Source: Streptomyces poonensis
Lineage (GTDB): Bacteria > Actinomycetota > Actinomycetes > Streptomycetales > Streptomycetaceae
Reading direction: 5' to 3'
DNA length: 64,000 nt
Assembly (NCBI RefSeq): GCF_014650915.1
Contig: NZ_BMVW01000010.1
Coordinates: 62,001-126,000 of the forward strand
The notes beneath the pieces are model-generated. The model searched no databases and had not been told where the DNA came from. It saw only the letters and a list, made by a program, of their open reading frames with translations. Below are positions 1 to 8,512 of the stretch, piece by piece (the stretch's first letter is position 1; the number at the start of each line of letters is the position of its first letter). The position numbers and the translations under genes are program-made.

Positions 1-2
1 AC

Positions 3-233
3 CCCGACGGCGCGCCCGCCGACGCCGAGGTGGCCGGGAAGGCCGGGACGACCGAGGACGACACCGCCGCCTGGTACGTCGGCACGTACAACTCTGTCTC
101 CACCGCAGTGGTCGTCTATCGCATGGACCTCGCCAAGAGTCTCGAACCACTGCCGTTGAAGGGCATCGCCGGCACCACCGACGACAGCGTTCCCTACGGC
201 ATCTGGTCCGGCGCCACGAGCCCTCTCGGCTGA
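3..233 (+). CDS. C-terminal fragment of a penicillin-binding protein (transglycosylase/transpeptidase)
   Basis: The gene enters from the left edge; 76 codons and the stop remain. The fragment carries a KxGT(T) box followed by TEDDTAAWYVG and a strand ending in VVVYRMD, the usual layout of the third motif and last strands of a class A penicillin-binding protein transpeptidase domain, which cross-links peptidoglycan outside the membrane. In active enzymes the box reads KTG(T/S); here it is KAGT, so the conserved threonine is alanine. A ~27-residue tail after the domain ends SGATSPLG. Family assignment rests on this short C-terminus only, so the subclass cannot be fixed. The next gene starts 50 bases downstream on the same strand. 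Confidence 0.6.
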   Translation, partial: PDGAPADAEVAGKAGTTEDDTAAWYVGTYNSVSTAVVVYRMDLAKSLEPLPLKGIAGTTDDSVPYGIWSGATSPLG

Positions 234-282
234 CCACCGACCGGGCACCGCAGTCCCCCACCGTCTGGAGAATGAGCCGCAC

Positions 283-1566
283 ATGAAGCCACCGTCGGGC
301 CGCCGCCGCAAGGCCCCGGCACCGCGCCGCACCGCTCCCTTCCGCCCGGGGTTCCTGGCCCTGGCGGCGCTGCTCGTCGTCGCTTCGCTGACGGCGGGCT
401 ACCTGGTGCTGAACCGCACGGACAACACGACGCCGACCGCGTCCTCGGGGGAACCGCGGAAGACGGCGGGGACGCCCACCGAGGAGCCGAAGTGGGACGG
501 GAAGACGAAGGTCCTGGGGGACGGCTCCACTTCCTACACCGGTCCGCAGACAGACCAGTTGAAGCCCGAAAAGCTCAAGCCGGGTGAGAAGCCGCCGCAG
601 TTCGTCGTCTTCTCCTGGGACGGCGCGCTGCAGGGCGACGACATGCTCTTCTCCCACTACCGGGAGATGGCCGAGGAGTACGACATCCACATGACGTTCT
701 TCCTCACGGGCATCTACCTGCTGCCGAAGGACAAGGCGTCGCTCTACGACCCTCCCCAGCACGACAAGGGCTCCGCGGCGATCAGCTACCCCACCGACGA
801 GCACATCCGCACCACGCTGGAGCAGCTGGGCAAGGCGTGGGAGGAGGGCAACGAGATCGGCACCCACTTCAACGGGCACTTCTGCGGCACGAAGGGCGGC
901 GGCGACTGGAGCGTCGAGGAGTGGAAGAGCGAGATCGACCAGTTCAACTCCTTCGTGCAGAACTGGAAGACCAACACCGGTGACACGGACCTGGACCCGC
1001 TGCCCTTCGACGTCGCCAAGGAGGTCGTCGGCGGCCGCGCCCCCTGCCTGGAGGGCCAGAAGAACCTGCTGAAGGCCATCAAGGACTACGGCTACCGCTA
1101 CGACGCCAGCTCCGCGGGCGACTTCCAGATATGGCCCAGCAAGAAGAACGGCATCTGGGACTTCCCGCTGCAGATGCTCCCGTACGAGGGCGGCGAGTAC
1201 CAGGGCCTCTCCATGGACTTCAACTTCCTCTACAACCAGTCCGACGGCGAGACCGACGGCGACCCGGCGATGTACCCGCAGTGGGAGGAGGAGACCGTCG
1301 ACACCTACATGGCCGGCTTCAACCGCGTGTACTACGGCAGCCGGGCGCCCCTCTTCATCGGCAACCACTTCGAGGAGTGGAACGGCGGCATCTACATGAG
1401 GGCCGTGGACCGGGTCATCGAGGACGTCTGTACCAAGAAGGACGTCAAGTGCGTGTCCTTCAAGGAGCTCGCCGACTGGATGGACGTGCAGGACCCCGAG
1501 ACGCTGCAGCGGCTGCGCAGCCTCGACCCGGGGCAGTCCCCGGACTGGTCGACCGTCGTGCAGTGA
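283..1566 (+). CDS. membrane-anchored polysaccharide deacetylase (NodB-like)
   Basis: 427 residues. A basic N-terminus is followed by one hydrophobic segment (about residues 24-44, FLALAALLVVASLTAGYLVL), then a Thr/Pro-rich linker and an extracytoplasmic domain that looks like the NodB/CE4 fold: an FSWDG strand (usual TFDD site, so second Asp is Gly), GTHFNGHF giving an HxxxH metal pair, GGRAPC (the RxP motif) and FIGNHFEEW late in the domain. CE4 enzymes remove N- or O-acetyl groups from cell-wall or capsular sugars with a divalent metal. The missing second Asp and long inserts make it a divergent member, and the substrate is unknown. It lies between cell-wall genes, consistent with envelope work. 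A GGAG lies about 14 bases before the ATG, so the start is fairly, not fully, secure. Confidence 0.75.
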   Translation: MKPPSGRRRKAPAPRRTAPFRPGFLALAALLVVASLTAGYLVLNRTDNTTPTASSGEPRKTAGTPTEEPKWDGKTKVLGDGSTSYTGPQTDQLKPEKLKPGEKPPQFVVFSWDGALQGDDMLFSHYREMAEEYDIHMTFFLTGIYLLPKDKASLYDPPQHDKGSAAISYPTDEHIRTTLEQLGKAWEEGNEIGTHFNGHFCGTKGGGDWSVEEWKSEIDQFNSFVQNWKTNTGDTDLDPLPFDVAKEVVGGRAPCLEGQKNLLKAIKDYGYRYDASSAGDFQIWPSKKNGIWDFPLQMLPYEGGEYQGLSMDFNFLYNQSDGETDGDPAMYPQWEEETVDTYMAGFNRVYYGSRAPLFIGNHFEEWNGGIYMRAVDRVIEDVCTKKDVKCVSFKELADWMDVQDPETLQRLRSLDPGQSPDWSTVVQ

Positions 1567-1681
1567 CGTTCCCGTAACAGCCTCGGTGCACAGGCGCATC
1601 CCTCTTCACAAGCGCCTCACATGCCATGCAAGGATGCGCCTACCCGGCATCCTGTCGCCGGGGGCAAGAGGGGAACCATCA

Positions 1682-2863
1682 GTGAAGTCAAGGAAAATCA
1701 ACCGCACCCGACGCCGCGTCACCATAGCCGGGGCGGCCGCCGCCTCGGTCGTCGCCGGAGTGGCGCTGGTGCCCAACTGGAGCGCGGGCGCCGCGGTCGT
1801 CGACGATCCCACGGTGGACGCCAAGACCAAGGCGACCTTCCAGCGGCTCGCGGACGCGGTCTTCACCGACCGTACGAACGCTCTGGTCGACAGCAGGCAG
1901 GGTGACCGGAAGAAGCAGCGGACCCACGGTTTCTCCGGGCACGTCCGGATGTCCTCCGGCACGACCAGCCGTGAGGACAGCGCGCTCTCCCAGCTGGGAC
2001 AGCGCAAGAAGGAGCTCGCCGAGCTGGGCGAGACGTACAGCCAGGGCAGCACGACCGTCACCCTGGACGCCACGAACGTGAAGGGCCGCAAGGCCAAGGT
2101 CGCGGTCACCGAGACCACGACCCTCACCTACGCGGAGGCCCGCGGCAGCGACCCGCGGACCACCGGGTTCCAGGCCCACCACGAGCTGACGTTCAGCGCC
2201 GACCGCCGGGGCAACTGGCAGCTGACCCGGATCGAGGCGACCGACGAGGGCGACGTCGCGGTGAACCAGACGGCCAAGCCGGCCGTCGAGACGGAGGCCG
2301 CGAAGGCCGCCACCACGACCACGCCCGCGGCGCCCAAGGCGGCGACCACGTACCCCGCCCCGGCCAACAAGAAGGACTTCACCGCCAGCGGCCTGAACTA
2401 CCAGGCGATGGCCACCTACGCGAAGAAGTACTGGTCCAACTACAACGCGGACTACCCGGACTTCAACGGGCAGGGCGCGGGCGGCGACTGCACCAACTTC
2501 GTCAGCCAGGCGCTGAAGGCGGGCGGTTGGAAGCACGAGCCCGGCTACGTGTACGACTACACCAAGTGGTTCGGCAACGCCGACATCCAGTCGCACTCGT
2601 TCGTCGGCGTCAACGAGTGGTCCTGGTACGCCCAGAACTCGAAGCGGGCGACGAGCCTCGCCAACGTCTACCAGATGGACGTCGGCGATGTGCTCCAGGT
2701 CGACTTCGACCGGGACGGCTCGAAGGACCACACCATGATCGTCACGTCCCGCAGCAACGGCGTGCCGTATCTGACGTACCACTCCACCAACACCTACAGC
2801 CGGTCGGTGGCGAGCGTCATCGCGTCGTACCCGAACGCGTCGTACTACGCCTACCGCACCTGA
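1682..2863 (+). CDS. secreted amidase-domain protein (Amidase_6 family)
   Basis: 393 residues from a GTG preceded by GAGGGGAA; an in-frame codon 96 bases upstream lacks a good ribosome site and would spoil the signal peptide. Residues 1-36 form a signal peptide (RRR then TIAGAAAASVVAGVALV, AGA cleavage region). A variable middle part with an Ala/Thr/Lys linker is followed from about residue 235 by the conserved domain NYQAMATYAKKYW...GGDCTNFVSQAL...KDHTMIVTS...TYHSTNT. The Cys in GGDCTNF and the His in DHTMIV are the expected catalytic pair of this NlpC/P60-like amidase family, which is thought to act on peptide bonds in the cell wall or secreted peptides. Substrate unknown. It ends at a strong shared terminator. 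Confidence 0.8.
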   Translation: MKSRKINRTRRRVTIAGAAAASVVAGVALVPNWSAGAAVVDDPTVDAKTKATFQRLADAVFTDRTNALVDSRQGDRKKQRTHGFSGHVRMSSGTTSREDSALSQLGQRKKELAELGETYSQGSTTVTLDATNVKGRKAKVAVTETTTLTYAEARGSDPRTTGFQAHHELTFSADRRGNWQLTRIEATDEGDVAVNQTAKPAVETEAAKAATTTTPAAPKAATTYPAPANKKDFTASGLNYQAMATYAKKYWSNYNADYPDFNGQGAGGDCTNFVSQALKAGGWKHEPGYVYDYTKWFGNADIQSHSFVGVNEWSWYAQNSKRATSLANVYQMDVGDVLQVDFDRDGSKDHTMIVTSRSNGVPYLTYHSTNTYSRSVASVIASYPNASYYAYRT

Positions 2864-2881
2864 CGGCGGCCGCGTATACGA

Positions 2882-2917
2882 AAGACGCCCGGCCGGGAAG
2901 CCCCGGCCGGGCGTCTT
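2882..2917. terminator. bidirectional intrinsic terminator
   Basis: A perfect 16-bp stem (AAGACGCCCGGCCGGG and its complement) with a 4-base loop lies between two convergent genes, the amidase (ends 2863) and the subtilase (ends 2943). The stem starts with AA and ends with TT on both strands, so it can stop transcription from either side. Confidence 0.85.
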
Positions 2918-2942
2918 CGTTGTGTGCACGGGAGCAGTGGCC

Positions 2943-5375
2943 TCAGAAGGCCAGTGTCCAGCCGTTGAGGGTGCCGTTGGCGCCCGCGGAGGTGTCCTCG
3001 ACGCGCAGCTTCCACGTGCCGTTGGCCGGCGAGGCGCTCGCGTCGGCGGTGTAGAGCTGCTGGAGGGTGCCACCCTCCTCCGTCTCGGACGACGGCTTCA
3101 GCGCGTACGTCCTGCCGTCCGGGGCGACCAGGGTGATCTCCAGGTCGCCGAGCCACTCGTGCGTGGCGTCGACGTACACCCGCGTCGTCCCGGAGGCGGT
3201 GCCGGTGAGGCCGCTGACGGTGATCGGCGATTCCACGGTGCCGGGGTCGGGGACGGTCTGGCCGGTCTGGTTCTCGTACGAGGCGGGGAACGTCAGTGAC
3301 CAGCCGTTGAGGGTGCCGGTGGCGCCCTCCGAGAGGTCCTCGACGCGCAGCTTCCAGGTGCCGGCCGCCGGTGAGGCGCTCGCGTCGACGGTGTAGAGCT
3401 GCTGGAGGGTGCCGCCGGTCTCGGTCGAGGACGTCGACTTCAGCGCGTACGCCGTACCGCCCGGGGCGACCAGGCTGAGCTTGAGGTCACCGAGCCAGTC
3501 GTGCGTGACGTCCGCGTAGACCTGCAGCGTCTTGGGGGCGTTGCCGGTGAGTCCGCCGACGGTGATCGGAGACTCCACGGTGCCGGGGTCGGGGATCGTG
3601 AGGTCGGTCCGGTTCTCGTGCGAGGGGAACGTGAGCGACCAGTTGTCGAGGGTGCCGTCGGCGCCCGCGGACCTGTCCTGCACCTGGAGCTTCCAGGTGC
3701 CGTCGGCCGGGGAGGCCCCGGCGGGGACCGTGTAGGTCTTGCTGAGCGTGCCGCCCGGATCCGTCGCGTTCGTCGCCTTGAGGGCGTACGTCTTCCCGTC
3801 CGGGTCGACCAGGTCGATCTTGATCTCGCCGAGCCATTCGTGCGTGAGGTTCACCGAGACCTGCAGCGCCACGGGGGCGTTGCCGGACATTCCGCTGACC
3901 GTGATCGGCGACTCCACGGTGCCGGGGTCGGGAATGACGTAGTCGGTGTCATTGATGATCCTGGCCGCGCGGGGCTTGTCGCCCGGCTCCGGCTCCGGCT
4001 CCGGCTCGGGATCGGGTTCCGCCACTCCGGCCGCCTTGGCGATGTCGATGCGGGGGATGCTGACGCCCGCCTCGTCGGTGACGGTCGTCCCGGTCGTCTT
4101 CAGCAGCGACCCGAGGTCCGTGACGCTCTTGCCCGGGTAGGCCTGCCGAAGCACGGCGAGGGCCCCGGCCACGTGCGGAGCGGCCATGGAGGTGCCGCTC
4201 TTGGCGCCGTAACCGCTGAGCACGGAGGAGACGATGCCGGAGCCGGGGGCGAAGACGTCCAGCAGCGGGCCCCGGTTGCTGAACGAGGAGATCTCGTCGT
4301 TGTCGGTGGTGGAGCCGACGGCGATCGCGGAGGGCACGCAGGCGGGGGCGTTGACCCCGTCCTCGGAGCCGTTGTTGCCGGCCGCGACCACCGTGGCGAC
4401 TCCGGCGCCGAGCAGCTTGTCGATCACCGGCCTGCGGGCGTCGCCGGTGCAGGCCTCGGAGTACATCGACGAGCCCAGGCTGAGGTTCGCCGCGACGACC
4501 GGGGTTCCGGCCTGCTGCCACTCGTACACCTTCTCCAGGGCCGCGATCTGGGCGCTGGTGTAGCTGCGGATGCAGGGTGTGGTGCCGACGGCTTCGCAGT
4601 ACTGCGGGGAGTCGAACCTGCTGAAGACCTGGATGGCGATGATGTCGGCGCCGGGGGCCACACCGGACGCGGGGGCTCCGGAGAGGCCGTCGCCGTTGCC
4701 CGCGGCGATACCGGCCACGTGGGTTCCGTGGTCGCATCCCTCGATGGCCGCGCACGGCCCGCTCCCGGAGTCGGCGGCGCCGGTGCCCTCCTGCTCGGCC
4801 GTGCCGTCGGGGCACAGGCTGGTGGCGCCGGAGACGGCGTCGATCGGCGAGAAGCACGCCTCGGCGACGACCCGGCCCTCCAGGAACGGGTGGCTGGTGG
4901 CGACGCCGGTGTCCAGAATGGCGATCGCGCTGCCCTCGCCGGTCAGACCTGCCGCGATGGCCTGGTCGCCGCCGATGAGCGGCACGCTGCCGTCCAGCGC
5001 GGGCGGGACCGCCTCGTCCTCGCTGACGCTGATCACGCCGTCCTGGGCGGCCAGTTCCGTAAGGCCGGCCCGGTCGACCCGGAGCGTGACGACCGGCAGG
5101 GTCGAGAAGGCCTGCACCGTCTTACCGGTGCTCGCCGCGTCGGCCAGGTCCGAGCGCCTCTCGGTGACGACGTTGACGCGCACGGTGCCGCCGTCGGCGG
5201 TGTCGTCGTACAGCGGCGGGTCGATCGGGTCGCCCTCCGTCGCGCTGCCCGCCAGGTCGTCGTCCGCCGCGGTCGCCGCGGTGGTGCTCAGGGAGGTCAC
5301 AGCGTGGGCGGGGATCGCGCCGAGGGTCACGGTCATCACCGAGGTGACGACCGTCGTCCATATCCGTCTCTTCAT
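2943..5375 (-). CDS. secreted subtilisin-like serine protease (S8) with three P-domains
   Basis: 810 residues. A signal peptide (residues 1-25, ending AHA) is followed by an inhibitor-like propeptide to about residue 125, then an S8 catalytic domain with the complete triad: Asp155 in AILDTG, His216 in DHGTHVAGIAAG and Ser396 in SGTSMAAPHVAG. A (Pro-Glu/Asp) linker at about 453-465 leads to three tandem copies, each of ~105-110 residues, of a proprotein-convertase P-domain (each starts PDPGTVESPITV and ends GTLxxWxLTF). P-domains normally stabilise subtilases or bind substrate; three in a row is more than the usual one. ATG start with GAGAGCGAG just upstream. The gene is monocistronic and convergent with the amidase gene. 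Likely an extracellular protease made during nutrient scavenging or development. Confidence 0.9.
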   Translation of the reverse strand: MKRRIWTTVVTSVMTVTLGAIPAHAVTSLSTTAATAADDDLAGSATEGDPIDPPLYDDTADGGTVRVNVVTERRSDLADAASTGKTVQAFSTLPVVTLRVDRAGLTELAAQDGVISVSEDEAVPPALDGSVPLIGGDQAIAAGLTGEGSAIAILDTGVATSHPFLEGRVVAEACFSPIDAVSGATSLCPDGTAEQEGTGAADSGSGPCAAIEGCDHGTHVAGIAAGNGDGLSGAPASGVAPGADIIAIQVFSRFDSPQYCEAVGTTPCIRSYTSAQIAALEKVYEWQQAGTPVVAANLSLGSSMYSEACTGDARRPVIDKLLGAGVATVVAAGNNGSEDGVNAPACVPSAIAVGSTTDNDEISSFSNRGPLLDVFAPGSGIVSSVLSGYGAKSGTSMAAPHVAGALAVLRQAYPGKSVTDLGSLLKTTGTTVTDEAGVSIPRIDIAKAAGVAEPDPEPEPEPEPGDKPRAARIINDTDYVIPDPGTVESPITVSGMSGNAPVALQVSVNLTHEWLGEIKIDLVDPDGKTYALKATNATDPGGTLSKTYTVPAGASPADGTWKLQVQDRSAGADGTLDNWSLTFPSHENRTDLTIPDPGTVESPITVGGLTGNAPKTLQVYADVTHDWLGDLKLSLVAPGGTAYALKSTSSTETGGTLQQLYTVDASASPAAGTWKLRVEDLSEGATGTLNGWSLTFPASYENQTGQTVPDPGTVESPITVSGLTGTASGTTRVYVDATHEWLGDLEITLVAPDGRTYALKPSSETEEGGTLQQLYTADASASPANGTWKLRVEDTSAGANGTLNGWTLAF

Positions 5376-5835
5376 CTCGCTCTCGGGTTAAGAGGGCATG
5401 ACAACGCATGCGGGGATGTGAGTGGAGAATTCCGGTAAGGAAAGGCCGGATGGCGGCATGCGTATCTGTGCGGTCTTCGCGCACCGGGGATGCCGCACTG
5501 GGGTGATCCGTCATGAAGCCGCAGGGAAAAGCGGGCGGTTCATTCCGACCGCAGCGGCGACAGGGAGTGCTGTAGTGCACAGGCACTCCAAATGGACGGG
5601 TCAGCTTGATCGGCTCGAAGCCTAGGGCGGCCTGGATCACGTCCGCAAGGACTTCATGAGCGGAGCAAATGGCTCCGTTTTATGGTGCTGCTTCTGCTGT
5701 CCGTTGCGGCGGCAAAACCCATCAGAGTCCACGTGGGATCTCTCGGCGTCCATGGAGTCACGCCCGCAAAACGGAATCGATGCTTTCCGCTTCTGTGTGG
5801 CGGCCGTTGCCTGCGCCCCTGCCTCGCCGCGGAAG
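5376..5835. other. gene-free stretch between subtilase and CdsA homologue
   Basis: 460 bases with no convincing gene. The left part holds the promoter side of the subtilase gene. An inverted repeat GGAGTGC (5564-5570) / GCACTCC (5583-5589) surrounds TGTAGTGCACAG and could be an operator or weak hairpin. Bases about 5640-5800 are clearly less GC-rich than the surroundings and carry runs such as GTTTTATGG and AAAACCC, suggesting a junction of acquired DNA. Short frames here have no Streptomyces codon bias. Confidence 0.5.
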
Positions 5836-6639
5836 TCAGCGCAGGAGAAGCAGGACCGCCAGCGCGACGAGCAGCGAATCGATCCTGTCCAGCAGGCCGC
5901 CCGAGCCGGGCAGCCAGTGACCCGCGTCCTTGACCTGAGCACCTCGCTTGATCATGGATTCGAGGAGGTCTCCGGCCGGACCGCCGACCGCCACCGCAAC
6001 CGCCGTCGGCCAGCTCAGCGCGGACAGCACGGCGAGCACCCCGAGGCCGGCCGCGGCCCCGGCCAGGGTCCCGCTCCACCGTTTGGCCGGTGACAGCGGC
6101 GACAGCCGCGGCCCGCCCAGCCGCCGGCCGGCGAAGTACGCCGCGATGTCGGCGACCGACACCGCGATGAACAGCGCGAGCGCGCTCGCCCCGAGCGGCA
6201 CGAGCGCGGCCAGCACACTCAGCCAGGCCAGCCCGAGCAGGCCGGCGCCGAGCCGGTGCACCCCACGGTCGGCGTCGCCGGACAGGAGCGGCACCGCGGC
6301 CACCGCGAGTGCCCCGATCGCGAGTACCCGAAGCACCTGTCCGGGCGCCAGCCAGGTGGCCAGCACCACGCCCGTCACCGCCGTGGCCAGCACGGCCCGG
6401 TCCGCCCGGCCCAGCCGCATCAGCCCGCCGAACTCGAGCACCGCGACCACCCCGGCCGCGACGGCGAGGGCCGCGGCGCCCGGGCGGCCCAGCCAGAACG
6501 CACCCGTGACCAGGGGTACTCCGACCGCCCAGGCGCACCACCGGATCAGCAGCTCCCGGCGCCGGGACGCCGCGACCGCGACACCGCCCATCACCAGCGC
6601 CCCACCGAGCCAGGGGGCCAGCGAAGCAACCGTGATCAC
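5836..6639 (-). CDS. accessory phosphatidate cytidylyltransferase (CdsA-like)
   Basis: 267 residues, almost entirely membrane segments (about seven), ending in the CTP-transferase signature ESMIKRGAQVKDAGHWLPGS-GGLLDR (about residues 230-255). CdsA converts phosphatidate and CTP into CDP-diacylglycerol, the precursor of anionic phospholipids. The signature fits except that the highly conserved histidine of PGHGG is serine here (PGSGG). The normal Streptomyces cdsA sits in the rpsB-tsf-pyrH-frr cluster, so this should be an extra copy. The GTG start overlaps the stop of the upstream acyltransferase/aminotransferase gene by four bases (GTGA), so the two are co-translated and probably share a pathway. 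Possible alternative substrate: another lipid phosphate or isoprenoid phosphate. Confidence 0.8.
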   Translation of the reverse strand: MITVASLAPWLGGALVMGGVAVAASRRRELLIRWCAWAVGVPLVTGAFWLGRPGAAALAVAAGVVAVLEFGGLMRLGRADRAVLATAVTGVVLATWLAPGQVLRVLAIGALAVAAVPLLSGDADRGVHRLGAGLLGLAWLSVLAALVPLGASALALFIAVSVADIAAYFAGRRLGGPRLSPLSPAKRWSGTLAGAAAGLGVLAVLSALSWPTAVAVAVGGPAGDLLESMIKRGAQVKDAGHWLPGSGGLLDRIDSLLVALAVLLLLR

Positions 6640-8414
6640 CGAGCGGATCCGGTGACGGTGACAGCCGGAAGCTCCGGAACGAACGAGACGGAACCCGTCC
6701 GCAGGTCGTCCAGGGCGGTCCGGCACGCGGCCACGATGCGCGCGTTCTCGGCGGTGTCCCTGACCGCGATGCGCACGGCGCGTCCCTCGTACAGCGGCGA
6801 CAGCGGTGACAGGTCGCGCAGATATACGTCGTGGCGGCGGCACTCGTGCACCAGCTGCGCGGCACTCGGCCCGCCGGGCGGCAGGGTCACGGTGAGGAAG
6901 TTCGCCACGGCCTCCTCGACCACCAGGGACCCGTCCAGCCCGGCCAGGTCGGCGGCCAGTTCCCGGCGCAGAGCGTGGGTGCGCTGCCAGCGGTCGCGGT
7001 AGTACGCCGGGTCGCGCAACGCCGCCACCGCGGCCAGCTGCGCCGGGAGGCCGACCGGCCAGGGCGGTGTCCACCGGCGCAGCAGCGCCGCGGTGGCCGG
7101 CTCGGCCACCAGGTACGCGGCCCGTACACCGGACAGCGCGTACATCTTCGACAGTGAGCTGCAGACCACCACCCGCGGGTCCGTCGCGGCGAGCCCGGCG
7201 AGCGATTCGGCCGGGCCGACATAGCCCAGGTACGCCTCGTCGATCCACCACCGGGTGCGGTCCGGCGTGGCGGCGATGACCGAGCGCAGCTCCGCGGCCG
7301 GCGCATGGCGTCCGGTCGGGTTGTTCGGGTTGACCACCACCACGAGGTCGTAGCGGCCGGAGCCGACGGCGGCGGACAGCCGGGCCGGATCGATCCGCCA
7401 GCCGTCCTCGCGGCGCAGCCGGAACCGGTCCACCCGGCAGCCGATGACCCGCTCCGTGACATGGGCGTACTCGCCGTAAGCCGGGTCCAGGAGAAGCACC
7501 CTGCTGTCCGGGGTCAGCCACCGGCCGAACGCCCGGAAGATCAGGTCGGAGGAACCGGCGCCGACCGCGAGCGTCTCCGCCGGCAGTTCCCGGGAGGCGG
7601 CGATCTCCGCCAGCAGGCCCTCGGCACCGGTCGGCGGCGATGTGCGGGCGGCCCAGCCCGGGTCTTCCACGAGCGCCGCCCGCACCCCGGGAGCCGGCGG
7701 GAACCAGGCGTCCAGCACATCGGCGGCGACGACCTGATGCCGCCGGTGCAGGCTGCGGAAGTCCGTGCCGATGGCGGTGAACGAGGCGCCACCGTGTTCG
7801 CAGCCGTCCGGCCGGGGCGCGAAGGCCACGTCCAACTGCCAGTCGACTGTGGAGCCCAGACGCTCCAACGTGGCGCGGTAACGGCCCATCGTGCCCTTCG
7901 TCAGCTCGGTCACGCTGCCGGTCAGCACCTCGAACGTCACCGCACCACTGCGGACGGTGCGGCCGACCGGGCGCAGACCGACGGCCAGATACATGCCGAG
8001 CAACTCGGTACGCCCCATGGCCACCACCCGGCGGCCGCCCCGTGCGGCGATCCAGCGCAGCGCCGCGTACATCAGCAACGGCGCCGCCAGGGTGGCCCGC
8101 CAGCGCGGCTCCACGGTGAGGATGCGCACCTCGAAGACATCGTCCTCGTCCGGCAGCGGCAGCTCGTCGCGGCTCAGGTACTTGTCCAGCGCGTACCGCC
8201 CCACCCAGGGCGGAGTCACACTGACGAAGCCGATACGGGTCGCTCCGCGCGCCGCGACCAGATAGACGTTGTCGCCGTCCAGCCCGTCGCGCAGCCGCCC
8301 GGCCGGATCCGGCGCATGCTGGCCCAGCTCCTGCGCGTACACGCGGTGGCGCAGTTCGTGGATCCAGTCGGAATCCTCCGGGGTGGCAATGCGCAGCTGT
8401 ACGTCACGATGCAT
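6636..8414 (-). CDS. fusion: GNAT/FeeM-like N-acyltransferase + PLP aminotransferase (HisC/CobD-like)
   Basis: 592 residues. Residues 1 to about 220 resemble long-chain N-acyltransferases of the autoinducer-synthase/FeeM type (ELRHRVYAQELGQH, DVFEVRILTVEPRWR, LGMYLAVGLRPVG). From about 225 to 580 the protein is a fold-type I aminotransferase: VGAGSSDLI, the NPNNPTG loop, WWIDEAYLGY and SSLSKMYALSG with the PLP lysine at about residue 423. The closest groups by motif are histidinol-phosphate aminotransferases and threonine-phosphate decarboxylases. The fusion suggests that the amino compound made or used by one half is acylated by the other. ATG with AAAGAGG six bases upstream. It overlaps the CdsA homologue, pointing to an unusual amino- or aminophosphate lipid; that is inference. 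Confidence 0.8.
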   Translation of the reverse strand: MHRDVQLRIATPEDSDWIHELRHRVYAQELGQHAPDPAGRLRDGLDGDNVYLVAARGATRIGFVSVTPPWVGRYALDKYLSRDELPLPDEDDVFEVRILTVEPRWRATLAAPLLMYAALRWIAARGGRRVVAMGRTELLGMYLAVGLRPVGRTVRSGAVTFEVLTGSVTELTKGTMGRYRATLERLGSTVDWQLDVAFAPRPDGCEHGGASFTAIGTDFRSLHRRHQVVAADVLDAWFPPAPGVRAALVEDPGWAARTSPPTGAEGLLAEIAASRELPAETLAVGAGSSDLIFRAFGRWLTPDSRVLLLDPAYGEYAHVTERVIGCRVDRFRLRREDGWRIDPARLSAAVGSGRYDLVVVVNPNNPTGRHAPAAELRSVIAATPDRTRWWIDEAYLGYVGPAESLAGLAATDPRVVVCSSLSKMYALSGVRAAYLVAEPATAALLRRWTPPWPVGLPAQLAAVAALRDPAYYRDRWQRTHALRRELAADLAGLDGSLVVEEAVANFLTVTLPPGGPSAAQLVHECRRHDVYLRDLSPLSPLYEGRAVRIAVRDTAENARIVAACRTALDDLRTGSVSFVPELPAVTVTGSAR

Positions 8415-8492
8415 GAGTACCTCTTTCGACGCAGGGGCACTTCATCGTGGGGAGCACAGACCGGCCGCGTCAGGGCCAGATGACGTGATGGG

Positions 8493-8512
8493 CATGAGTA
8501 CGCGTACTCATG
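8493..8512. promoter_or_regulatory. 20-bp perfect palindrome upstream of the acyltransferase/aminotransferase gene
   Basis: CATGAGTACGCGTACTCATG is self-complementary. It overlaps the stop codon of the DUF397 gene and lies about 80 bases upstream of the fusion gene start. The half-site GCATGAGTAC occurs again at 8411-8420, across the start codon of the fusion gene, in direct orientation. This is a plausible repressor binding arrangement; no T-run follows, so a terminator is less likely. Confidence 0.5.

Noticed and set aside
1688..3073. Long minus-strand frame across the amidase gene
   Set aside because: Composition Val/Arg/Gly-rich, no motif; opposite strand is a complete amidase with signal peptide.
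3501..5438. Plus-strand frame of 645 codons opposite the subtilase
   Set aside because: The minus strand has a full S8 triad and P-domains; this frame is a mirror of GC-rich codons.
5422..5942. Several small frames between subtilase and CdsA homologue
   Set aside because: No ribosome site, no codon bias, overlapping each other on both strands.
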